From NCBI GenBank assembly GCA_034670405.1, contig JAXDDX010000163.1, positions 426,001 to 490,000 on the forward strand: a stretch of 64,000 nt of DNA. The letters are read 5' to 3'. The translations under genes and the position numbers were made by a program. How positions within the stretch are numbered: the first letter of the stretch is position 1; every line of letters begins with the position of its first letter. Origin of the DNA: Hoplostethus atlanticus (taxonomy: Eukaryota > Chordata > Actinopteri > Trachichthyiformes > Trachichthyidae). The notes below the pieces were generated by a model. It did not search any database, had not been told where the DNA came from, and was given only the letters and a program-made list of their open reading frames with translations. This document shows, one piece after another, positions 55,591-64,000 of the stretch.

Positions 55591-58258
55591 AACTGATTGT
55601 TGAATAAATAAAAAAAAAATTACAAAAAAATGCTTTTCACAGAATATATTAAGAGTAATACAAGCTCATGCAAGATGTCATATATACTGGGCTGCCTGTA
55701 CAAAGACGTTTTGCAAAAAATGTTACTTAATAATTACTTCTTTTTTTATATATATATATATATATTTTTTTATTAATTATTTTTTTCCAGGAGTGACAAA
55801 ATGTATGCTTTTATTTTCTAGCCCTCTTCAGCTGGCTTGTAGGCTCACACAGACTGGATTATCAGGATCGCCATTAACGTATTTCCATTGGCTGTCACCT
55901 CGGCTATTGCTGAGAAAAAGATGTGGCTCCGGCAGTAAGCTCAGATGTTCTGCACTGCAGCGCTGTTACCATCACAGTTTATGAATAAGGGTCAATGTGT
56001 CCATCCCTGTGACGCTGAACCCCTATCTGCTCCAGGGGTCCTGCTGCTGGGTAGGCTTACATGCCGAAGCCCTCTGGTGAAACGCATACAGAAGGATGTG
56101 CAAAGAAACAATTTCTCAATTGTGTGTGATTCAGTGACAGGAAGGCTTTAAAATTCCTTTTAAATTTACATTATCAGTAATGACACTTTTCTTTCACACA
56201 CTTCAGCACCACCGCAATATAAAGTAGTGGTAGTCCTTCAGGTGTGGTGCCCTTATATGTTCACTGTGTGTTTAGCTGGAGGCCATTGACCACCCACAAT
56301 AAACTGTCATGCCCTTGAGACATGATCTCTGTGTATTGCCTCCAGGCTATGCCCTGATTGTCACAGCCTTGACTAAAAATATACACAGCACAACAGCACG
56401 GCCGTTACAAAGAGGTAAACTCCCATTTCTCTGATTCATCATGAAATGGATAATGCTTTCTGACAACAGCTTACAAGTTTTCAATACTAAAATGTCCATA
56501 AACTGTTCCTGAACCTGTTCCTGATGAATAGAACCAGTGATCCTATACTATCCCTCTGCCAAATCACATCTTGTATTTGGACTGGCTCTGTGCTTTCTCA
56601 GTCTGGCTTAGTGTGAAATGGTAGAAGAGGTGATAATTCCTAGATGAGGGTGGTCAGAAGAAAATGTAGGCACAAACCACACACGGTGGGACCTCCTCTT
56701 CAGCCAAGCAGAGCTGTCCAGGTGCACTCAAGTTATTGAAATGTGGTTTTTGGTTACAGGGGTTTAGGATATCTGTATCATCTGGGTAATATTTAGGTAT
56801 AAATACTGCTTAATGGAAAAACATTATTTAGGTAGTGTCTAGTGTCTTAAGACAAGCGAAACCATGAAGCTAGAAAAAAGTTCCACTAGACCTCTATTTT
56901 GAATGGGATTGCATTATTTTCTCCACCGTATTCACATGTGAAAGCATCAGTCGTTTTCTCTTTCTCTCCATGATTGCCTCTGTCGTCTGAACGCCTCCTA
57001 CTGTATGTGTACAAGTAACAATAACATAGGCTCATGCGTCTGCCAACCCTGGTTACATTTCACGCTTCCTGATTGCGATGCCCACACATAAACCCATGTT
57101 CACTCACTGTGAAAATGTGGTGCTTGGATTAACCTCTTTAATTAGTGGTTATTTCAATAACAACAACAGTTCAACGTTCCCCTGCCATGCAAGTTTATTC
57201 CACAGTTAAATACCGCTGTATCTATTTGAGAATCACCAATGACTTGAGAACACAGGCTAAAAACCAAATGATTGACTCAATGAAAACACAACTGAACCAG
57301 TAAATTGATTTCATATATCATTTAAATCCTACTTGTTAACTACAGCACTACATCAACTCAGCTACTGTAATTTAACCTTTCCAATCATAAGCATTGCATT
57401 TCACTGTGTCGCTGAGGACCCATCTGTACATAAAACTACTATATGCCTTCAGACTTTGGCATATCTACCTTATTTTTTTGTTTTACATACAGAAGTATAA
57501 AGTCTGATAAATCACCAGTCATTCATCTTTCATCTTTTGTAAAAAAAAAAAAAAATGATCCCTGTCGCTGTTTTCTGCAAATTTCCTGCCTGAATATCAA
57601 CTGACAGAGTTAACATCTTCAGATGACTAATATAAAGTTGCACCATAACTTCAGTTGGCTTGTGACAAGCTGAGCTGTGTAGATGAAGGTTGCACACAGT
57701 TGCAAAAATATTGTGTCACACATAATTAAGGGAAATGGCAAATGGACCACTGCATTATTATCCCTGCATCCCACTTTTATTTTCCACTATTAATGAACCC
57801 ACTATTAATGAATAGGCTTTTATTTTGCCAGTGAAAGGCTCTGTGAGATGGTAATTTTCCACCATGTGGCAAATCAGGCTTGCCTTCCATCTAAAAACAA
57901 TCAAACAGTCAGAATCCATGACATTTTATTGAAAACAGCCTATTCTCTTCTGTAATTGGTATTAAGCAAATAAGTATTATGATTATTATAAAACTGATAT
58001 TGTATTTTACTTAAAATAAAAGTAGATCGTTGTACTGAAAAAAAGAAAAGAAGAAAACGATTCCACAATAGCGGTCCAGATTGTCATCACCTTGCCCACA
58101 TGGCCTCTGGAGGCAATGTGCCTGTCTATACGTATTAATACCAGATGGTATTTCCAGAGTAAATTGGAAAGAGTTCTCTCTGAGTCTATAAGCATCGCTA
58201 TAGCTGCTGTCACCATCTTCAATAATGATACAATGAATATTATTACAAGTATTTGCCT
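55591..58258. other. No gene; anonymous AT-rich DNA
   Basis: Holds a TA run at 55,747-55,766 in a T-rich context, a short A run at 57,541-57,555 and a small duplication (ccactattaatgaa twice near 57,785). No domain recognised. Confidence 0.5.
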
Positions 58259-58276
58259 GTGTGTGTGTGTGTGTGT
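58259..58276. repeat. (GT)n microsatellite
   Basis: About 9 GT units. Confidence 0.9.
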
Positions 58277-59012
58277 TTGGCTCAGATAAGCAGATGATTC
58301 TACCATGGAAAGGGTATATATGTGTAATTGTGTTAAGCAACGAAATCAAATATGCTAGATTAAATGACAAGACAAACAGATGTGTGTCTCTCTGTAATGT
58401 GAGACAACGAGGACGTGGCAGACAGATCTAATAAAGCAGGCAGTATGGTCGCAATAAGCTGAGTTAAGTAAGCTTGATTCCATATTAACACTGTTTACCA
58501 CCTCCTTTATTACCCCAAGATAAATTGCAGCCCTTAGCAAAAATAGTACTGAATGAAATAAGGTTTCAATAGATTAGCTCGTTGTCGGTCAGGCCTGTTT
58601 TTTGTACTTGTTTTTCCTCTTGACATTGAAATAGCCAAAAATGTGATGAGGTTGCCATGAATGTGTTTCACCGCATGCGTTTCCCTCAGTGTTTTTTTAT
58701 GTTCTTATGTATGTACAGATTGATTACTCCGTGTACAGCCAAGTCATAAGGTGACAAAGAGTGTGTTAAGATTTTACAGCAATCTGCTCACTGGTGGAAT
58801 GTTGGTGGGACTCCAAGGGCCGGGAGTATATCAACCATACGGCAAAACAGCTGCTGCTGTACGAAAGATAAGCTAAACTCTCCATCATAGCATGTGACAG
58901 CTCAAAGAGCCACGCTGCACACATAGCTCTCCATAGGCTTTTCACTGCGTGTCAGACTCTGAATATATCTGCTACTGTAAAAGGGGTAGCCTGAGGGGGA
59001 GAGAGGCAGAGG
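58277..59012. other. No gene; anonymous DNA
   Basis: Nothing recognised. Confidence 0.5.
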
Positions 59013-59034
59013 AAGAGAGAGAGAGAGAGAGAGA
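59013..59034. repeat. (GA)n microsatellite
   Basis: About 11 GA units inside a purine-rich stretch. Confidence 0.95.
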
Positions 59035-59264
59035 GGTGGGTAGTGGAAGGGTTAATATGTAGATAAAGCATTGGTATGAGTACGGCAGTTGACAGAAACT
59101 CACGAATGAGCCAGAAGGTAGAAGAGGAGAAAGTAACATGCAGCCATGTTGAGTGGTTTGCACAGTGAGAGGAAAAGTAAAAAGGGATGGATCTTGCAAC
59201 AGAATACATGTCCTCCCAGGAGAGCTATACCCTAAGGGAATACCATGATCACTAGTGTGTGTAA

Positions 59265-59286
59265 GTGTGTGTGTGTGTGTGTGTGT
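59265..59286. repeat. (GT)n microsatellite
   Basis: About 11 GT units. Confidence 0.95.
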
Positions 59287-61101
59287 GCGTGCAACACAGT
59301 AGGTGGTGCCCGTATGAACTATCACACAGTTTATTTATGACGGCTCCCCACTGACAGTCACAGAGACAGAGCACAACCTGTTCAGAACTCAGTGCCCAGG
59401 GCATTCTGTTCCAGAGAAGTCACGGACCGATTCGGCTTTTACTTCCTCTTATGTCGAGTGTGTTTACATGTGCACGGTATTCTACCAATATACCAATAGC
59501 TTCAATCCGTGTGAAGGTACATATTAGCGTTATCATCGAAACAAATCTCAAAACCAGCAGTGAATTGGATGTACACGTACCACAGTATCCTGGCTGTTAG
59601 CAACATGTGAGCAGGTATATGACATGTTGGGTATGTACGAGTGTCATTAAGTGAGAGACTAGAAACTCACTCAAACGTCTTTAACGCAGATTTAGCCAGT
59701 ACTTGACCTGCAGGACAGATGAAGCCTGTAAAATAGATCGGCATTCTTTCATAATCCCGTAAATGTCACCGAGTTTTCACCCTCAGAGCAGAGATTTTTG
59801 AAATAAAAAACGCTGTGAAATGGTCACTGTTACTCTCACACACAAGAGTTCAGTAAATATTGTATTTCCAATTGGATTATGTGTGTTTTGATTGATGAAA
59901 AAAACAGGCTGCTATGTCCCCGTCAGAGAATCAGATTGTGATTGATTAGGTTACACTTTTGAAATACCGTGATACAGTACTTAGATTTGCTGTACTTCAG
60001 TCGCTTTGAGAAATGAGTGTTTCTAATGATTATTTGACGTGGTTTTTTAGTCGAGTGTTTTTAAGTACTGTAGGGTTAGCCTGTAATATGACGTGAAATT
60101 TCTGTCTAGTCAAAGTTGAAATTAAAACAGCATCTGAGGAGATGATATGGTGAATTCTTCATGCGGTTCTCCGTGAAAAATGATTCCTCACGCCATCTGT
60201 CAACTGTCATGTATAAATGTAGATATATGGCGCGGCTGGAGAGAGCTGTTGATCTCAGGTTTCCGACGCATCTTTCTTTTAGATTATTTTTACTTTATTC
60301 CAAGAACAAAAACAAGAACAGCGGTAGAGAAAGGGGGGAATATGTATTAATAACCAAATCTGAACCCACACACTTTTTAACGTATCTTAAGCGTGATCCC
60401 GTCCAGTCAGCAGTCCGGCATGGGAGAGTTGGCCATTGTGTAATCGATTGGGAATACCCCGCTCATGGCATGGCAAAATGGGGGAATGAGGGAGTAGAAT
60501 GAAAAGTGTTTTATTCAATTTCAGCTTAGCAGGACCTGCCGAACTGTTGTGTTGGTTGCCTGGTAACTGTAATACTCAGAGATACAAGTGCAGAGAGTGT
60601 AGTGAATAAGGCTCCCCAGTTTTCTCTCTTTCTTCGCTGCTTGTGCTCTCTCTCTCTCTTTCTCTCTCTCCTTCCCTCTCTCCAGTTCTCCCTCTCTTTG
60701 CTCAAGGCTCCATCTCTCTTACTCTATTTCCATTCCACTCCGTCATTTTCTTCCTGGTCTTCCTGTTCCTCTTCTTCAAGCTGTTGTTGAGGGTGAATAG
60801 AGGTCAGTAAATGTGATGTGTTTATTTCGCCCCACCACCATCTCCACCAAGGCTCTATGTTTTTTTTTTCTTTATGTGGCTATCGACTGAGAGATCACAG
60901 AGCCAGATACAGGGAACTCATATCGAGGCAGCGGGGATGAAAGGCAGGAATCGAGCGTGGTCAGACTTTACCGAGTGAATATTTCACCAGTCAGTCGTAG
61001 GGAGCGTTAGGAGAAATGTGACATTTGCTGTGTTGTTACCTGTCCCTCTTGACCAGCGACACAGCAGCAAGGTGTAAAAATTGCACAGGTCGTCTATGTG
61101 C

Positions 61102-61103
<2 letters not shown>
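59287..61103. other. No gene; pyrimidine-rich stretch
   Basis: The open frame 60,161-60,502 (113 codons) has no known domain. The plus strand at 60,615-60,785 is strongly pyrimidine-rich with CT runs. Confidence 0.5.

Positions 61104-61140
<37 letters not shown>
61104..61140. repeat. (GT)n microsatellite
   Basis: About 18 GT units. Confidence 0.95.
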
Positions 61141-61142
<2 letters not shown>

Positions 61143-61545
61143 TGTGTCAACTCAAATCAAACATGTATGTGAGATTTGGATGTGGAAAAGTCTAGGAGCT
61201 GCTTCGTATCTGTTTTTCCTGATATTCAGTTTAAACCTCAGTTATATTGATCAGCCACGATGACACATTCTGTATCTGTTGTGCACACCTAGAAGTGAAT
61301 TATAAACTTGACTTTATATAAAGAAAAGAAAGTACAACAGTTCTCATAACCTGCAGACTCGGCACCTGCGGTTAGTTTCTCTCTTTGTTCTTCCCCTCTC
61401 ATTCTTTTCCAGGCGCTGTCTCTTAGAGCTGCACAGGTTTTCAGGCTCACTGGAGGCATTCCAATAGATCCATCAATTTGGCAAAGCAGTGTGTGTGAAG
61501 CATAAGAGTCATTCCCCCGGGATACACACGCAAATACACAGACAT

Positions 61546-61564
61546 ACACACACACACACACACA
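61546..61564. repeat. (CA)n microsatellite
   Basis: About 9 CA units. Confidence 0.9.
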
Positions 61565-61678
61565 CCAAGAGACAATCTCTATTGTTTATTTCACTCTCCT
61601 CTATGTTTTTACTGGCAGGATGTATCAGAGGTGATTCCTGTGTTGTTGGATAGGTCTCTTGTGTTCTCTTATATATGT

Positions 61679-61711
61679 ATAGATATAGATATAGATATAG
61701 ATATAGATATA
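61679..61711. repeat. (ATAGAT)n hexanucleotide repeat
   Basis: About five ATAGAT units, 40 bp upstream of the perfect 95-bp duplication. Confidence 0.9.
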
Positions 61712-61751
61712 CTATATGACTAAGAATGGGCCTATAAGGTTTTCACCAAGA

Positions 61752-61939
61752 TGTTCATTGAACCCTCTATCATGGCATATTCTCTGCCTGATGGCTGTAG
61801 TGTCTCTGCTCCACCACACTGATTACAATGCTGTCAGTCACAAGTGTGTTCATTGAACCCTCTATCATGGCATATTCTCTGCCTGATGGCTGTAGTGTCT
61901 CTGCTCCACCACACTGATTACAATGCTGTCAGTCACAAG
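61752..61939. repeat. Perfect 95-bp tandem duplication
   Basis: The 93-bp segment 61,752-61,844 is repeated without a single difference at 61,847-61,939, separated by TG (period 95 bp). Identity over the whole unit implies either a very recent duplication or an assembly artefact. No coding content is evident. Confidence 0.97.
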
Positions 61940-62344
61940 CTAATGCGATGCTACATCAAAGTGTGCGTGCAGGCATATATCACCAAGCACACACACACAC
62001 ACACAGAAACACTGACACAAAAAATGGAAGCCATAGAGACATCGGCGATAAAACTGTTCATCTGTAGGAGCATTTTTGATATCCATACGGGTCTTGCAAG
62101 CTGGCTGGGAAACAGAAAAGGGTTTCCTTGCAATATCCAGATAAAGTGGCGCGGCTAATTGAAAGGTCCCCATACTGTAAGGTCTCAATTTGCTCATGAT
62201 CTAAATCAGGACATTCCCTTGTAAAAGCAGAACGATCAGCGGCGTTTCAGCAGCACTCATGCAGGGTGACTGACAATAAAGATAAAGGTGATGCTGTTAC
62301 TGCAGATATGCATCAGACACTGGTACGCTGTCCTTCTTACATTG

Positions 62345-62486
62345 ATCTAATCACTTGTTCTCTCTTCCTTCGTTGTTCTTTTCCCCCCTCTCTCTTTTTT
62401 CTCCATCTCTGCCTCTCTTGCTGTCCATCCTACCCCTCCTGTCTTCCTTGGGGATTCCAGTGATGGCTTCAAAAGGCAAAGTTCGA
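62345..62486 (+). CDS. Possible 27-nt microexon with long pyrimidine tract
   Basis: About 110 nt of almost pure pyrimidine (62,345-62,455) lead to ggggattccag. A 27-nt segment (62,460-62,486) follows, then a strong CGAG|GTGAGT donor. The segment length is a multiple of three, as in many neuronal microexons. Depending on phase it would add residues such as DGFKRQSSR or MASKGKVR. The exact boundary of the acceptor and the host gene are not known. The call rests only on the splice signals. Confidence 0.25.
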
Positions 62487-63228
62487 GGTGAGTTGTGGCT
62501 CTGGTTCCATGCAATACCTCTAATCCAACTCAACTGAAAGAAAACTTTGTAATAGGACCGTGCAACCTCCGTCCTTCCCCTTAATCTATGACGCCACTTG
62601 TGTAAAGGGTGAATAGCAAACCGGTTTGCTTGGGATCAGAATATGTTTTCTGGTTTGGAAACGATACTACTACAATATAAAGCTCAATATAAAGTATTTT
62701 GTCTGTGATTTCGAGGTTTGGTAGTGAATTAGTTCAAGTTCACAAACACTGAAAGGGGCAAGGTCTTATGCCATAAGAATAATAAGTAAAATATTGAATT
62801 GTGTAATACGCATTAGCAATACCAAGCACAGAAAAGGTGGCGGTTAACTACAATGATCTTCAAAATCTTTTGCATCAGTCGACTGTGCCTGCAAGATGGC
62901 AGCGAGAACAGATTATAGATTAAAGAGACACAGAGGAGAGGCAGTGTGTTTCTTTGAGAGGAGATAACCTGTTTTCATTCAGCTGTGTGCTCCAGTACTA
63001 CAGACCTGGTCCAACAGGGCCATCATGTTTGAGCTGTTTAGAAAGGTTATTTCACTACCTCTAATGACTAAGAAATATGGGTCTTGAATAGAGGCTACTG
63101 CCGAGCAGAGATAAGGCAAATGATATCAAATAGTCATCAAATTAAAGAGGCATACCTAATAACCTAGGCTATGTGTACAATTGAAATTTTATTAAAGGAT
63201 CATTAATGATAAGCACGTCATAATTCAT
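62487..63228. other. No gene; anonymous DNA
   Basis: Nothing recognised. Confidence 0.5.
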
Positions 63229-63259
63229 CATCAGCAGCATCAGCAGCAGCAGCAGCAGC
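63229..63259. repeat. (CAG)n trinucleotide repeat
   Basis: CAG/CAT units ending in a run of about seven CAG. There is no surrounding coding context. Confidence 0.9.
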
Positions 63260-63648
63260 CATGTCCACAGCATCAACATCAGTATACTCTGTTTTCTCAT
63301 CTTCCTCCTTCCACCTGCTGGTTCTCAATGTGTCACCATATCATTTGGACCTACTCTCGCTGAGCCAACATCCAGCTCCGTGCGCTATATATATCGCTTT
63401 TTGATACGTTCTCAAGATCTGTGTTTCTGACCCATTCTCTCTCAAAGGCCACCCTACTCATCCCATCATCATGTGACAGTATAGGAAATCCATGGCGGCG
63501 TAGATCAGAGTCAAGCGCACGTCTCCCACTCGCCTCTCTCACCACTGTAATGTGGCTATTGGCAGGAACACATACAAGCCAGATAAGATTCATGGTGATC
63601 AGTGGGCAGATAAAGGCTCAGCTCACCTAATGGCAGCAGTTCATCAAT

Positions 63649-63667
63649 GTGTGTGTGTGTGTGTGTG
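63649..63667. repeat. (GT)n microsatellite
   Basis: About 9 GT units. Confidence 0.9.
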
Positions 63668-63913
63668 AGATCTGAGTTTGAGTGTGTGTGACCAAATGAC
63701 TGGCGTGTACGTGCACATTTGTAAGTGCATATACAGCACTCATCCGACGAGAGCCCATAATACAGCAACTAATGAATTTTCCTGTCCCGCACATTTTGTG
63801 CCGGTGGAAGATGAAGCCAGAACTATTTTTAGAGGAACGTGACGACATGATGGCGTTACTGTCAGGGATGCAAATGAGCATGAAAAAGCACCTCATTAAA
63901 CTCAACACACACA

Positions 63914-63914
<1 letters not shown>

Positions 63915-63960
<46 letters not shown>
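63915..63960. repeat. (AC)n microsatellite
   Basis: About 22 AC units, running straight into the hairpin at 63,961. Confidence 0.95.
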
Positions 63961-63968
<8 letters not shown>

Positions 63969-63989
63969 CCACAGTTTGTGGGTGTGTTT
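63961..63989. repeat. Perfect 12-bp inverted repeat
   Basis: aaacacacccac and its exact complement gtgggtgtgttt are separated by five bases (agttt), directly after the AC tract. The right arm carries TGTG repeats, so it may be an AC tract inverted on itself. Confidence 0.85.
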
Positions 63990-64000
63990 GCTCTGAATTT

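Noticed and set aside
55741-55790. TA-rich run as an origin or matrix attachment site
   Set aside because: AT-richness alone is not enough evidence; recorded only as simple sequence.
60161-60502. 113-codon plus-strand frame
   Set aside because: No recognisable domain, no splice context, and AT-rich start; kept out although it could be tested by conservation.
63229-63259. CAG repeat as a polyglutamine gene
   Set aside because: No flanking open frame; the repeat is non-coding here.

Overview
This window looks like teleost fish nuclear DNA. No intact host protein-coding gene, rRNA or tRNA gene could be recognised. The fish assignment is inferred from the repeat mix: very many (CA)n/(GT)n, (CT)n and GATA microsatellites, decayed L2/Rex-type LINE fragments with (CAAGT)n-like tails, a Tc1/mariner element with its DDE domain deleted, a tRNA-derived SINE family, and a Gypsy-type solo LTR with a perfect target-site duplication. 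The lack of exons over 64 kb fits a very long intron or a gene desert. The amino-acid strings that can be read are mostly microsatellite translations or transposon remnants.

Layout. 1-8.5 kb: a SINE copy at the left edge, many CA/GT tracts, a second SINE at about 4.9 kb, and a pyrimidine-rich block built from decayed ~100-bp units (5.55-5.9 kb). A minus-strand exon-like segment lies at 7.02-7.15 kb. 8.5-13.5 kb: an interspersed repeat carrying its own GATA tract, an LTR-like block, a short LINE tail and a LINE C-terminal fragment. 13.5-16.4 kb: anonymous sequence. 17.0-18.8 kb: a transposon cluster (LINE 3' end, GATA repeat shared with 8.75 kb, the best preserved reverse transcriptase fragment, and the Tc1 element). 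19-28 kb: AT-rich anonymous DNA with homeodomain-core-rich blocks that resemble conserved non-coding elements. 28.8-29.4 kb: a MITE-like element. At 29.6 kb a textbook zero-length (recursive) splice site. 34.36-34.88 kb: the solo LTR. 35.5 kb: a Tc1-type terminus. 40.1-40.3 kb: another SINE with a second SINE tail beside it. 41.8-44.2 kb: a GC-rich repeat, an ~800-bp MITE with terminal inverted repeats, a decayed LINE and a widespread 'CTCTGCCAAGGAGGTT' repeat. 46.5-47.2 kb: a LINE that has lost its catalytic FADD segment. 49.6 kb: a fold-back MITE. 54.75-55.6 kb: an unrecognised minus-strand reading frame with few stops. 61.75-61.94 kb: a perfect 95-bp tandem duplication. 62.46 kb: a possible 27-nt microexon.

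Nothing here forms an operon or pathway. The most useful leads are the recursive splice site, the exon-like segments, the fold-back element, the unrecognised minus-strand frame, and the candidate regulatory blocks. All of these need comparative or RNA data, which I could not consult. Family names and orthology statements are from memory of repeat families, not from a search.
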